DNA from: Alphaproteobacteria bacterium
GTDB taxonomy: Bacteria; Pseudomonadota; Alphaproteobacteria; Reyranellales; Reyranellaceae
Reading direction: 5' to 3'
Assembly (NCBI GenBank): GCA_019635875.1
Contig: JAHBYP010000006.1
Location: 186,001 to 250,000, forward strand
Length of the DNA stretch: 64,000 bases
The position numbers and the translations under genes are program-made. Shown one piece after another: positions 46,736-56,011 of this stretch (position 1 is the stretch's first letter; every line of letters begins with the position of its first letter). The notes under the pieces are model-generated. The model saw only the letters and a program-made list of their open reading frames with translations. It was not told the DNA's origin and did no database searches.

Positions 46736-47770
46736 ATGAGAACGATCACGACGGGCGTCACGATGTTGCTGGCGCTCGCGCTCGCCGTGGCGCCGGCGCT
46801 GGCGCAGGACATCGATCAGCAGGTGAAGGCCTGCAGGGGCGGCGGTGGTGTCGCCCCGGACGTGAAGATCAGCAGCTGCACGGCGATCATTCAGTCCGGT
46901 CGCGCGACCGGGCAGGAGCTCGCGCGGGCATATTTCTGGCGCGGCTCCGCGCAGCACGACAACCGGCAATACGACCAGGCGATCCAGGACTACGACCAGG
47001 CGATCCGCCTCGACCCGTCGAACGCTGTCGCCCTGATCTACCGCGGCAACTCCTACCGCAGCAAAGGCCAGCACGACCGGGCGATCCAGGACTACGATCA
47101 GGCCATCCGCCTGAAGCCGGACGATGCCTACGCCTTCACGTCCCGCGGCAGCGCCTACGAGCGCAAGGGCCAGCTCGATCGGGCAATCGAGGACTACGAT
47201 CAGGCGCTGCGCCTCGAGCCGGCGAACGCCTTCGCCTTCAGCTATCGCGGCGACGTCCACATGAAGAAGGGGCAGTACGACCGGGCGATCCGGGACTACG
47301 ACGAGGTGATCCGCCTGAAGCCGGACACGGCGTTCGCCTTCCGCGACCGCGCGGCCGCCCGCGAGCGGACGGCTCAGTACGAACGGGCGATGGAGGACTA
47401 TGACCAGGCAATCCGGCTGGAGCCGTCGCACGCGGCGACGTGGCACGGCCGTTGCTGGGTCGGCGCCATTCTCGGCCGATTGGACCAAGCGCTGAAGGAT
47501 TGCGAGGAGTCGCTGCGCCTGCGGCCAGGCGCGGCGATCGCCCTCGACAGGCGCGGCTTCGTGCATCTGAAGGCCGGCCGGCTCGACCCGGCGATCGCCG
47601 ACTACGACGCCGCGCTGCGCCTCAGCCCGAGGAGCGCCTACGCACTCTACGGCCGCGGCGTCGCGCGCCGGCTGAAGGGCGACGCGGCCGGCGCGGCGCC
47701 CGACATCGCCGCGGCGGTCGCGATCAGGGCCGACATCGCCGAGGCGATGGCGAAGCTGGGCGTGCGCTGA
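46736..47770 (+). CDS. Secreted tetratricopeptide-repeat protein (larger paralogue)
   Basis: This 344-residue protein has a signal peptide (MRTITTGVTMLLALALAVAPALAQ) and then about seven to eight TPR units with the DRAIQDYDQAIRLKP consensus. The C-terminal YALYGRGVARRLKGD segment and the N-terminal Cys-Cys spacing parallel the TPR protein at 26932-27690. TPR arrays bind partner proteins; the role here is not known. It is the last gene before a family A repeat. Confidence 0.88.
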   Translation: MRTITTGVTMLLALALAVAPALAQDIDQQVKACRGGGGVAPDVKISSCTAIIQSGRATGQELARAYFWRGSAQHDNRQYDQAIQDYDQAIRLDPSNAVALIYRGNSYRSKGQHDRAIQDYDQAIRLKPDDAYAFTSRGSAYERKGQLDRAIEDYDQALRLEPANAFAFSYRGDVHMKKGQYDRAIRDYDEVIRLKPDTAFAFRDRAAARERTAQYERAMEDYDQAIRLEPSHAATWHGRCWVGAILGRLDQALKDCEESLRLRPGAAIALDRRGFVHLKAGRLDPAIADYDAALRLSPRSAYALYGRGVARRLKGDAAGAAPDIAAAVAIRADIAEAMAKLGVR

Positions 47771-47792
47771 CGAGGGAACGGCGGAAACACCC

Positions 47793-47859
47793 TGTCATCC
47801 CGAGCGCAGCGAGGGATCCAGGTACCTCACTGGATTCCTCGCTTCGCTCGGAATGACAG
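47793..47859. repeat. Family A palindromic repeat (copy 4)
   Basis: It begins tgtcatcccgagcgcagcg and ends cgcttcgctcggaatgaca, with a short loop at gtacctcac. It lies between two convergent stops (47770 and 47867). Confidence 0.87.
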
Positions 47860-47866
47860 ACATTTT

Positions 47867-48277
47867 CTAACGCCACGCCCTGACGACGCAGGTCGCGGTG
47901 GCGTGCAGGATCGGGTCGATCGGTACGTGGCTGAACAGCCAGGCCTCGGCGTTGAGCAGCCGCCTGCCGCGGCGGATGACGCGCGAGATGCTCACCACGT
48001 CGGCTGCCTGCGCCGGGCGCACGAAGGTCGTGCTCATGGTCGAAACCAGCGGCACCGAGTGGGCGCCCAGCGCGGCCTGGCCGGCGGCATAGATCGCGGT
48101 GTCGGCGAAGCCCAGCAGGCTCGGGCCCGAGAAGATGTCGTTGGGCCCCAGCAGCGCGTCGCGGAAGGGAAAGCGCAGGCGGATGTCCTGGTCCTCGGCC
48201 TCCTCGACGATCACGCCGTGAAGGTCGAGCGCGGGCAGGCGGTCGGCGAGCAGGCGGGCGAGTTCGGCGGTGGTCAA
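47867..48277 (-). CDS. PaaI-family hotdog thioesterase (second)
   Basis: This 136-residue hotdog protein has core FSGPSLLGFADTAIYAAGQAALG and strand TMSTTFVRPAQAADVVSISRV. The family hydrolyses acyl-CoA thioesters. It begins at TTG 48277 with GGAG nine bases upstream; no better ATG exists nearby. It is divergent from the Nudix gene at 48333. Confidence 0.78.
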   Translation of the reverse strand: MTTAELARLLADRLPALDLHGVIVEEAEDQDIRLRFPFRDALLGPNDIFSGPSLLGFADTAIYAAGQAALGAHSVPLVSTMSTTFVRPAQAADVVSISRVIRRGRRLLNAEAWLFSHVPIDPILHATATCVVRAWR

Positions 48278-48332
48278 GACTGGCGGGCTCCGGCCGGCGC
48301 GGCTATCAACCGCTTAGCATCTCATGGGTCCC

Positions 48333-49190
48333 ATGTCCTTCCTCGATCACATCCGCGCCTGCAACGCCCACGATCTCTCGCAGTTCGAGCCCTGGAACAT
48401 CGGTCCGCAGCGCGTCGGCTGGATCCACCACGACTTCGCGCCGCGCCTGGCCGCGCGGCCTGACCTGTTCGCGCGCATCGCCGGCGGCTGGCGACTGACG
48501 GATCGGCTGGGCGACGCGGCGGAGCGCACGATCGCCGTCGAAGCCTGGCTGCGCGAGCTGCGCGCCGAGGGCCTGTTCGGCGACTGGCGCGACGAGCGCT
48601 ATCCGGTGACGCTCGACCTCAAGCGGCCGCCGCTGATGGACATGGAGCGCGCTGCGGTGGCCAACTTCGGCGTGCGCGCCTACGGCGTGCACCTGACCGG
48701 CTATGTGCGCCGCGCCGACGGGCTGCACATCTGGGTGCCGCGCCGCGCCTACGACAAGCCGACCTATCCCGGCATGCTCGACAACACCGTCGCCGGCGGT
48801 CAGCCCACCGGGCTCGGGCTGATGGAGAACGTGATCAAGGAATGCGCCGAGGAGGCCGGCATCCCCGAAGCGATCGCGCGTCATGCCCGGAGCGTCGGCT
48901 GCATCACCTACTGCTATCAGTCAGGCGTGCAGCTGGAGCCCGACGTGCAGTACGTCTTCGATCTCGAGCTGCCCGACGACTTCACGCCGGCGCTGGTGGA
49001 CGGCGAGGTCGACTCGTTCGAGCTGTGGCCGGTGTCGCGCGTGATGGAGCGCGTGCGCGACACCTTCGACTTCAAGTACGATTGCAACCTCGTGCTGATC
49101 GACTTCTTCGTGCGCCACGGGCTGATCGAGCCCGACGATCCGGACTATCTCGCGATCGTCACTGGCCTGCGTGCGACGCTCGCCCAGTAG
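48333..49190 (+). CDS. DUF4743-containing Nudix hydrolase (thiamine-pyrophosphokinase-like type)
   Basis: This 285-residue protein starts at ATG 48333 (an in-frame ATG 48324 lies just upstream). The N-terminal half is the DUF4743 region (GWIHHDFAPRLA). The C-terminal half has the Nudix-like box KECAEEAGIP with the preceding AGGQPTGLGLMEN, and AYGVHLTGYVRR. The Glu that usually lies eight residues before the REU position is not obvious, so the metal site may be modified. Yeast relatives act on thiamine-type diphosphates; this is inferred, not shown. Confidence 0.85.
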   Translation: MSFLDHIRACNAHDLSQFEPWNIGPQRVGWIHHDFAPRLAARPDLFARIAGGWRLTDRLGDAAERTIAVEAWLRELRAEGLFGDWRDERYPVTLDLKRPPLMDMERAAVANFGVRAYGVHLTGYVRRADGLHIWVPRRAYDKPTYPGMLDNTVAGGQPTGLGLMENVIKECAEEAGIPEAIARHARSVGCITYCYQSGVQLEPDVQYVFDLELPDDFTPALVDGEVDSFELWPVSRVMERVRDTFDFKYDCNLVLIDFFVRHGLIEPDDPDYLAIVTGLRATLAQ

Positions 49191-49226
49191 CTGCGTTAGC
49201 GCGACGAGCGATAAGTCAAACGCACC

Positions 49227-49292
49227 TGTCATCCCGAGCGCAGCGAGGGATCTAGGGTTGAGCCTGGATCCCTCGCTGCGCTCGGGACGACA
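49227..49292. repeat. Family A palindromic repeat (copy 5)
   Basis: It begins tgtcatcccgagcgcagcg and ends cgctcgggacgacag. It lies between the Nudix stop and the cupin stop, which are convergent. Confidence 0.87.
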
Positions 49293-49319
49293 GGTGACTT
49301 CAAGATTGCGCTCGCTGCG

Positions 49320-49715
49320 TTAGCGCGGGCGGTGCTCGGTGCCTGCACCCGCGGTGATGAACAGCGCCTTGGCGTGGCGGGCAACATCCGCCGTGTGCCA
49401 GACGCCTCGTGGATTGACCGCGTAGTCGCCGGCTCGCAAGGCGACGGTGCGCGGTCCGTCGGGCAGCTCCTGGATCAGCGTGATCTCGCCCTCGAGGCAG
49501 ATCACCGCCTCGTCGCCCGCGGGATGTCGCTCCCAGCTCGTCCAGCTTTCGCTGAAGCTGTACTGCGAAACCAGCCGGCCTTCGCTGCCGTCGGCGGCGT
49601 TGCGTTCGCCGTAAGCGGTATACCATTCCATGCCGGTGAACTCGGGCTGCGGCACCGCCTTGGCGCCAAGCCCGAGATGGAGCGGAAACCGCTCCAGCGA
49701 CCGCTGCATTGTCAT
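49320..49715 (-). CDS. Cupin domain protein
   Basis: This 131-residue small beta-barrel protein has a cupin motif 1-like region (FSESWTSWERHPAGDEAVICLEGE, read in parts) and motif 2-like PRGVWHTA. Two His and a Glu could bind a metal. GGAGGAG lies five bases before ATG 49715. It is 11 bases after the VOC gene and probably co-transcribed with it under the divergent TetR regulator. Confidence 0.86.
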   Translation of the reverse strand: MTMQRSLERFPLHLGLGAKAVPQPEFTGMEWYTAYGERNAADGSEGRLVSQYSFSESWTSWERHPAGDEAVICLEGEITLIQELPDGPRTVALRAGDYAVNPRGVWHTADVARHAKALFITAGAGTEHRPR

Positions 49716-49726
49716 GTCATCTCCTC

Positions 49727-50191
49727 CTAGCCACCCATCGCCTTGGTGTAGCGCTTCTGCATCTCCTGCGGCGAGACTTCCTCGATGCGGGTCTGCAGGT
49801 ACCAGCTGTGGCCGAACGGGTCCGACACCATCGCCGTGCGATCACCGTAGAACTGGTCGGCCGGCTGGCGCAGCACCGTGGCGCCGGCATCGACCGCGCG
49901 CTTCACCGCGGCGTCGCAGTCGGGCACGTAAAGCATCATCTTGATCGGCGAGCCGCCCAGCGACGCCGGGCTGAGCGCGCCGAAATCGGGATACTCGTCG
50001 GAGATCATGATCGGCGAATCGCCGATCCTGAACTCGGCGTGGCCGATGCGGCCGCCCGGCTCGGTGAGGCGGAACTGCTCCTCGGCGCCGAACGCCTTCT
50101 TGTAGAAGGCGAGCGCGGCGGCGGCGTCGCGCACGGTCATGTACGGCGTGGCGCTGTGATAGCCCTCGGGCACGGACTTGACGGCGGCCAT
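49727..50191 (-). CDS. VOC family protein (PhnB-like)
   Basis: This 154-residue protein has the VOC fold pattern YMTVRDAAAALAFYKKAFG, then RIGHAEFRIGDSPIMISDEYP, and DPFGHSWYLQTRIEEVSPQEM at the C-terminus. It resembles PhnB-like glyoxalase-superfamily proteins. Possible roles are detoxification or binding of a small aromatic or antibiotic. The start 50191 has AGGAGACC upstream. It is divergent from a TetR repressor, with an operator-like palindrome between. Confidence 0.88.
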   Translation of the reverse strand: MAAVKSVPEGYHSATPYMTVRDAAAALAFYKKAFGAEEQFRLTEPGGRIGHAEFRIGDSPIMISDEYPDFGALSPASLGGSPIKMMLYVPDCDAAVKRAVDAGATVLRQPADQFYGDRTAMVSDPFGHSWYLQTRIEEVSPQEMQKRYTKAMGG

Positions 50192-50223
50192 GGCGTGGTC
50201 TCCTATGCTGGTTGATTAATTAC

Positions 50224-50238
50224 GTTACGTTGCGTAAC
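50224..50238. promoter_or_regulatory. Operator-like perfect palindrome between the VOC/cupin genes and the TetR gene
   Basis: GTTACG-TTG-CGTAAC is a perfect 6-base inverted repeat with a 3-base centre, lying in the only space (54 bases) between divergent starts at 50191 and 50246. It ends seven bases before the TetR ATG. Such a position fits a repressor site controlling both directions. Binding is inferred. Confidence 0.6.
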
Positions 50239-50245
50239 ATATATC

Positions 50246-50884
50246 ATGCCTCGCACCCCTCCTGTCAAGCCGGCTCCCGCTGGAAAACCACGCCCGCGCG
50301 GCCGGCCGCGCGACGAAGGCGCGCGCCTGGCCATCCTGCGCGCGGCGCGCGAGATGCTGGAGGGCGGCGGCGTCGCGGCGGTGACCATGGAGGGCGTCGC
50401 CCAGCGCGCCGGCGTCGGCAAGCCCACGGTCTATCGCCACTGGCCCAATGCGCAGGCCGTCGCCATGGCCGCGCTACTCGAGGATGCGCCGGCGGAAGCC
50501 GGGACGCGGCCCTCGCGCGGTGCGCTGCCGGCCCTGCGTCGCCAGCTCCGGCAGATCGCCACGATGTTCGCCACGCCGATGGGCCGCAGCGTCACCATGA
50601 TGCTCGCGGCCGCCGACCAGGACACCGAGCTCAGCAAGGCCTTCCGCAACCACTTCATCCTGGCGCGGCGCACCGACGGCAAGGCGCTGCTGGCGGCGGC
50701 GATCGCCGATGGAACGCTGCGGACCGATTTCGACATCGAAGTCGCGCTCGACATGATCTATGGCCCGCTGTTCTACCGGCTGCTCGCCGGCCACGCCCGG
50801 CTCGATGCGGCCTTCACGGAAGCGCTGCTCGATCACGTGCTGGCCGGGCTGGCGGTGCGGCGTCCCAGAGTCACGAAACCGTAA
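50246..50884 (+). CDS. TetR family transcriptional regulator
   Basis: This 212-residue TetR protein has an N-terminal helix-turn-helix with ARLAILRAAREMLEGGG, VTMEGVAQRAGVGKPTVYRHW, and a C-terminal ligand domain ending VRRPRVTKP. It probably autoregulates and represses the divergent VOC/cupin genes. The effector is unknown. The very short leader, with the palindrome directly upstream of the ATG, suggests that binding blocks its own promoter. Confidence 0.92.
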   Translation: MPRTPPVKPAPAGKPRPRGRPRDEGARLAILRAAREMLEGGGVAAVTMEGVAQRAGVGKPTVYRHWPNAQAVAMAALLEDAPAEAGTRPSRGALPALRRQLRQIATMFATPMGRSVTMMLAAADQDTELSKAFRNHFILARRTDGKALLAAAIADGTLRTDFDIEVALDMIYGPLFYRLLAGHARLDAAFTEALLDHVLAGLAVRRPRVTKP

Positions 50885-50980
50885 CAGAACCGTGGCCGGC
50901 GCTTGGCTCGACTTCGACCGGTCCGCGTGACAAGGTCGCGGTGTCAACCACCTCGACGGGTTCGCTCGAACATCGCGCCC

Positions 50981-52363
50981 ATGCTCAAGGACGCCCAGGG
51001 ACTCGACATCGCCAACGCCGACGATGCCGCGATCCGCGCGATCGATCACGCGCTGGAGCAATGGCTTGGCTACGGCGATGAGCTCGACCGCTACGTCGCC
51101 TTCGCGCGGCAGGCGCGCGACGTGCCGCTGGTGCAGTTGCAGACCGCCGTTCTGAACCTGTCGCTGGAGTCGCCGGAGGGCTTCGCCGGCGCGCGCGCCT
51201 TCATCGACGCGGCACGGCTGCGCGAACGCGACATGAGCGAGCGCGAGACGCTCTGGCTGCAGGCGGTCCGTACCTGGGCCGACGGCGCGCAGGACCAGGC
51301 GAGCGACATCTTCGCGAGCATCGTCCGACGCTGGCCGCGCGACCTCTTCGCCGGCAAGACGGCGCAGCTGCTGTGCCTCGCGCGCGGCGACTTCGAAGGC
51401 ATGCTGCGGATCGCCGAGGACTTCGTGCCGGCCAACGCGGAGATCGGCTACGTCTACGGCATGCGCGCCTTCGCGCTGGAGCAGCTCAACCGGCTGGACG
51501 AGGCCGAGGCCGACGCGCGCCGCGCCGTCGAGATGCGGCGCAACGATCCCTGGGCGCATCACGCCGTCGCCCACGTCATGGAGACGCGCGGCCGGCTGGA
51601 GGAGGGCATCGCCTGGATGGAGGGCCTCGCCGACACCTGGGAGAGCTGCAACGCCTTCATCTACGGCCACAACTGGTGGCACACGGCCTTGTTCTACATC
51701 GACAGCGAACGGCCGGGCCACGCGCTGAAGCTCTACGACACCCGCATCTGGGATCGTTGGAAGGAGTTCGGCCACGATCAGGCCAACGCGATCTCGCTGC
51801 TGGCGCGGCTGGAGCTGCGCTGGCTCGATGTCGGCGATCGCTGGAAGGACATCGCGCCGTACCTGGTGCCGCGCATCCACGAGCATTGCGCGCCGTTCCT
51901 CGACCTGCACTACGTCCACGGCCTGGCGCGCGCCGGCGAACGCGAGGCGGTCACCGAGATGCTGGCGAGCCTGGAGGAACGCGCCGAGCGCGCGCGAGCC
52001 TTCGAGCGCAAGGCCTGGCGCGACGCGGCGGTGCCGGCGGCACACGGCCTGGTGGCCTACGCCGAGGGCCACCACGCCGAGGCGGCGCGCCGGCTGGGCG
52101 AGGCGCTGCCGCACCTGCAATCGGTCGGCGGCAGCCACGCGCAGCGCGCGCTGTTCGAGGCGATCCATGTCGACGCGCTGATCCGCGCCGGCTGGAACGA
52201 CCGCGCGCTCTCGCACCTGCAGGCGGCCGACCGCGCGCGCGGCGGCATCGCCCATCTCAAGCGCGATCTGGCGGCGATCTACGGACGCCTGGGCCGGGCC
52301 GAAGACGCCGAGGGCGCGCGGCTGCAGGCCGAACGCCTGGCGCGGCGATACCAGACGCACTGA
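50981..52363 (+). CDS. TTC38-like tetratricopeptide protein
   Basis: This 460-residue soluble TPR protein carries the TTC38-type central motif DPWAHHAVAHVMETRGRLEEGI followed by CNAFIYGHNWWHTALFYI. The His-rich WW pattern is conserved in this family, whose function is not known. ATG 50981 was chosen; the frame opens at 50903. The 97 bases between this gene and tetR hold no obvious promoter I can name. An amidase follows 32 bases after its stop, and the two may be co-transcribed. Confidence 0.87.
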   Translation: MLKDAQGLDIANADDAAIRAIDHALEQWLGYGDELDRYVAFARQARDVPLVQLQTAVLNLSLESPEGFAGARAFIDAARLRERDMSERETLWLQAVRTWADGAQDQASDIFASIVRRWPRDLFAGKTAQLLCLARGDFEGMLRIAEDFVPANAEIGYVYGMRAFALEQLNRLDEAEADARRAVEMRRNDPWAHHAVAHVMETRGRLEEGIAWMEGLADTWESCNAFIYGHNWWHTALFYIDSERPGHALKLYDTRIWDRWKEFGHDQANAISLLARLELRWLDVGDRWKDIAPYLVPRIHEHCAPFLDLHYVHGLARAGEREAVTEMLASLEERAERARAFERKAWRDAAVPAAHGLVAYAEGHHAEAARRLGEALPHLQSVGGSHAQRALFEAIHVDALIRAGWNDRALSHLQAADRARGGIAHLKRDLAAIYGRLGRAEDAEGARLQAERLARRYQTH

Positions 52364-52395
52364 CCGGCCGACGGCCGCGACCGGGGGGACAGGCA

Positions 52396-53805
52396 ATGAA
52401 GAGCGATCTCACGCAGGCCACGGCGAGCGAGCTGCTGGCGCTCTATCGCAAGGACAAGGCCTCGCCGGTCGACGTGGTGAAGGCGGTGCTGTCGCGCGCC
52501 CAGGACGTCAACCCGCGCATCAACGCGCTCTGCCTGGTCGACGCCGACAATGCGATAAAGCAGGCGCGCGCCTCGGAGAAGCGCTGGCGCAAGGACGAGC
52601 CGCTGGGCCCGCTCGACGGCGTGCCGGTCACGGTGAAGGAGCTGATCCGCGTCGCCGGCTGGCCCACCCTGATGGGCTCGAAGCTGGTCGATCCCGACCA
52701 GCGCTGGGACGAGGACGCGCCGGCAGTGGCGCGCCTGCGCGAGTGCGGCGCCATCCTGCTCGGCCAGACGACATCGTCGGAGTATGGCCACAAGGGTGTC
52801 ACCGACAGCCCGCTGCATGGCGTGACGCGCAATCCCTGGAACACGTCGATGACCCCGGGCGGCTCCTCGGGCGGCGCGGCGGCGGCGGTGGCGGCCGGTC
52901 TCGGGCCACTTGCGCTGGGCACCGATGGCGGCGGCTCGGTGCGCCTGCCGGCCTCGTTCTGCGGCATCTTCGGGCTGAAGGCGACCTACGGCCGCGTCGC
53001 CGCCTGGCCGCCCAGCCTCAACGGCGATCTCTCCAACACCGGGCCGATGGCGCGCACCGCCGAGGACGCGGCGCTGATGATGAACGTCATCGCGCGGCCC
53101 GATCGGCGCGATCCCTGGTCGCTGCCCGAGCACGACATCGATTACCCGAAGAAGCTGAAGAACCGGCTGCGCAAGCTGCGGGTCGGGCTGATGCTGAGGT
53201 TCGGCGATCATCCGCTGGACCCCGAGGTCGCCGACATCGTGCCGGCGGCGGCGCGGCATTTCGAGGAGCTGGGCTGCCACGTCGAGGAGGCGGCGCCCGA
53301 TCTCGGCGGCGTCGACGGCCGCCGGACCTTCGGCATCCACTGGCTGTGCTACGCGCAGCACCTCCTGAAGATGTATCCCGCCGACCGCCACAACGATTTC
53401 GATCCCAGCCTGCTGGTGATGGCGCGCGAGGGCCAGAAATACACCTCGGCCGATCTGGTGGCGGCGATGGCCGACCGCCGCGCGCTGTCGATCGGCTGGA
53501 CGCGGTTCTTCGACAGGTACGACCTGCTGCTTTGCCCGACCTTGGCCGTGCCGGCCTTCGAGACCGGCCGCGGCGCGCCGATGGACGGCGACGGCAAGCC
53601 CAACATGCAGTGGTCGCCCTATACGGCGCACTTCAACCTGTCACGCCATCCGGCGGCCTCGGTGCCCTGCGGCCTGACGCGCGCCGGCCTGCCGGTCGGG
53701 CTGATGATCGTGTCCGGCCACTACCGCGACGCGCTGGTGCTGCGCGCCGCGCACCACTTCCAGACGGCGTTCCCGCTGAAGCTGCCGGTGCTGCCGGCGC
53801 ATTGA
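52396..53805 (+). CDS. Amidase signature family protein (second)
   Basis: This 469-residue amidase has the full triad: Lys81 in VTVKEL, the Ser157/Ser158 pair in GGSSGG with Ser158 the likely cis-Ser, and Ser181 in GTDGGGSVRLPA. It starts at ATG 52396 (GGGGGGACAGG upstream). It is not closely similar to the amidase at 5872 beyond the core motifs. Substrate is unknown. The C-terminus is followed by a family A-like repeat before the meaA stop. Confidence 0.9.
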   Translation: MKSDLTQATASELLALYRKDKASPVDVVKAVLSRAQDVNPRINALCLVDADNAIKQARASEKRWRKDEPLGPLDGVPVTVKELIRVAGWPTLMGSKLVDPDQRWDEDAPAVARLRECGAILLGQTTSSEYGHKGVTDSPLHGVTRNPWNTSMTPGGSSGGAAAAVAAGLGPLALGTDGGGSVRLPASFCGIFGLKATYGRVAAWPPSLNGDLSNTGPMARTAEDAALMMNVIARPDRRDPWSLPEHDIDYPKKLKNRLRKLRVGLMLRFGDHPLDPEVADIVPAAARHFEELGCHVEEAAPDLGGVDGRRTFGIHWLCYAQHLLKMYPADRHNDFDPSLLVMAREGQKYTSADLVAAMADRRALSIGWTRFFDRYDLLLCPTLAVPAFETGRGAPMDGDGKPNMQWSPYTAHFNLSRHPAASVPCGLTRAGLPVGLMIVSGHYRDALVLRAAHHFQTAFPLKLPVLPAH

Positions 53806-53880
53806 TTTCTTTGGGAGCGCCGGCGACCCGCCGGCTCTTCTCATGATGTCGGCGAGACGCTGGCGATCCCGATCAGGCCC

Positions 53881-53982
53881 GCCATCCTGAGCGGAGCGAA
53901 GGATCCAGCGGTAGCGAGCGCAGACGCATTGCTGGCGTGTGGCCGCGATATCGCAAGGTCCTTCGCTGCGCTCAGGACGACG
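53881..53982. repeat. Family A variant palindromic repeat (copy 6)
   Basis: The variant arms gccatcctgagcggagcgaagg and ccttcgctgcgctcaggacgac are inverted, with a longer loop of about 60 bases that includes gatatcgcaagg. It lies two bases before the meaA stop codon on the opposite strand. Confidence 0.78.
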
Positions 53983-53983
53983 A

Positions 53984-55990
53984 TCAAGCCGCTTCCTTCC
54001 AGCTCGCGTCCACCACGGCGACGATGTCGCGCATGATGGCGGTGATGTCGAAGTCCTTGGGCGTGTAGACGCGCGCGACGCCGGCCCTGGTCAGCGCCTC
54101 GGCGTCCTCGGCCGGGATGATGCCGCCGACCACGACCGGCACGTCGGCGATGCCGGCGGCGCGCAGGCCGTCCATCACCTCGGCGACCAGGGTGACGTGG
54201 CTGCCGGAGAGGATCGACAGGCCGACGACGTGCACGCCTTCCTCGAGCGCGGCGTTGACGATCTGCGCCGGGGTCAGCCTTATGCCCTCGTAGACGACCT
54301 CCATGCCGCAATCGCGCGCGCGCACGGCGATCTGCTCGGCGCCGTTGCTGTGGCCGTCGAGGCCGGGCTTGCCGACGAGGATCTTCAGGCGGCGGCCGAG
54401 ACGACGCGACACCGCCTCGACCTCGCGGCGCACGCCGTCGAGGCGCTCGGCCGAGACGCCGGCGGCGCGCGCCACGCCGGTCGGCGCGCGGTACTCGCCG
54501 TAGATCTCGCGCAGCGCCTGGCCCCATTCGCCCGTCGTCACGCCGGCATGGGCGCAGGCGATCGACGGCTCCATGATATTGCGGCCTTCCTTTGCTGCGC
54601 TCTTCAGCGCGTCGAGCGCCGACGCGGCGGCGGCATTGTTGCGGCTGGCGCGCCAGGCCTGCAACGCCTCGATCTGCTCGCGCTCGACCGAGGCGTCGAC
54701 GGTGAGGATCGCGCCGGCGCCGGTCGAGAGCGGCGAGGGCTCGGCGTCGGTGAAGGCGTTGACGCCGACCACCATCTGCTCGCCGGCCTCGATGGCGGCG
54801 ATGCGGCGAAGGTTCGATTCGACCAGGCGCTGCTTCATGTAGCTGGCCTCGACGGCGGCGACGGCGCCGCCCATCGCCTCGATCCTCGCCAGCTCGGCGC
54901 GCGCTTCGTCCTTCAGCTCGGCGACCTTGCGGGCTACCTCGGTGCTGCCGTCGAACAGGTCGCCGAACTCCAGGAGATCGGTCTCGTGCGCCACGATCTG
55001 CTGCAGGCGCAGCGACCATTGCTGATCCCAGGGGCGCGGCAGGCCCAGCGCCTCATTCCACGCCGGCAGCTGGACGGAGCGCGCGCGGGCGTTCTTCGAC
55101 AGCACCACCGCCAGCATCTCCAGCAGGATGCGATAGACGTTGTTCTCGGGCTGCTGCTCGGTCAGGCCGAGCGAGTTGACCTGCACGCCGTAGCGGAACA
55201 GGCGCTGCTTGGGATCCGTCACGCCGTAGCGGTCGGCCAGCTCGTCCCACAGCTCGACGAAGGCGCGCATCTTGCACATCTCGGTGACGAAGCGGACGCC
55301 GGCGTTGACGAAGAAGCTGATGCGGCCGAAGACCTGCGGGAAATCCGCATCAGGCACCTGGCCCTGCGCCCTCACGGTGTCGAGCACCGCCACGGCGTTG
55401 GCAAGCGAGAAGGCGAGCTCCTGCACCGGCGTGGCACCGGCTTCCTGCAGGTGATAGCTGCAGACATTCATCGGGTTCCACTTCGGCACCTCGCGATAGG
55501 TGAAGGCGATGGTGTCGGCGGTGAGCTTCAGCGAGGGCTGCGGCGGGAAGATGTAGGTGCCGCGCGAGAGGTACTCCTTGACGATGTCGTTCTGCGTCGT
55601 GCCCTGCAATTGGCCGCGCGCCACGCCTTGCTTCTCGGCCGCCGCGATGTAGAGCGACAGCAGCCAGGCGGCCGGCGCGTTGATCGTCATCGAAGTGTTC
55701 ATGCGATCGAGCGGGATGCCGTCGAGCAGGGTCAGCATGTCGCCCAGATGCGACACCGGCACGCCGACCTTGCCGACCTCGCCCTTGGCCAGCACATGGT
55801 CGCTGTCGTAACCGGTCTGGGTCGGCAGATCGAAGGCGATGGAGAGCCCGGTCTGCCCGCGCGAGAGGTTCGTGCGATAGAGTTCGTTGGACTTCTTCGC
55901 CGTCGAATGGCCAGAGTAGGTGCGGATCAGCCAGGGCCGCTCCTTCGCAGGTGCGGCAGGGCGCGACGGTGTCGGGGTGGCAGTGCTCAT
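53984..55990 (-). CDS. meaA: Ethylmalonyl-CoA mutase (coenzyme-B12-dependent, MeaA)
   Basis: This 668-residue mutase of the ethylmalonyl-CoA pathway converts (2R)-ethylmalonyl-CoA to methylsuccinyl-CoA. The N-terminal substrate barrel has FDLPTQTGYDSDH and TMTINAPAAWLLSLY. The C-terminal B12 domain has the DGHSNG motif (GKPGLDGHSNGAEQIA), SILSGSH and VVVGGIIP. It resembles MeaA rather than methylmalonyl-CoA mutase in the ETDLLEFGDLFDGSTEV segment. The MeaB GTPase is 9 kb away and ccr/mcd follow 5 kb downstream on the other strand. Confidence 0.96.
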   Translation of the reverse strand: MSTATPTPSRPAAPAKERPWLIRTYSGHSTAKKSNELYRTNLSRGQTGLSIAFDLPTQTGYDSDHVLAKGEVGKVGVPVSHLGDMLTLLDGIPLDRMNTSMTINAPAAWLLSLYIAAAEKQGVARGQLQGTTQNDIVKEYLSRGTYIFPPQPSLKLTADTIAFTYREVPKWNPMNVCSYHLQEAGATPVQELAFSLANAVAVLDTVRAQGQVPDADFPQVFGRISFFVNAGVRFVTEMCKMRAFVELWDELADRYGVTDPKQRLFRYGVQVNSLGLTEQQPENNVYRILLEMLAVVLSKNARARSVQLPAWNEALGLPRPWDQQWSLRLQQIVAHETDLLEFGDLFDGSTEVARKVAELKDEARAELARIEAMGGAVAAVEASYMKQRLVESNLRRIAAIEAGEQMVVGVNAFTDAEPSPLSTGAGAILTVDASVEREQIEALQAWRASRNNAAAASALDALKSAAKEGRNIMEPSIACAHAGVTTGEWGQALREIYGEYRAPTGVARAAGVSAERLDGVRREVEAVSRRLGRRLKILVGKPGLDGHSNGAEQIAVRARDCGMEVVYEGIRLTPAQIVNAALEEGVHVVGLSILSGSHVTLVAEVMDGLRAAGIADVPVVVGGIIPAEDAEALTRAGVARVYTPKDFDITAIMRDIVAVVDASWKEAA

Positions 55991-56011
55991 CCTGTCGATC
56001 TAGGGGATTTC

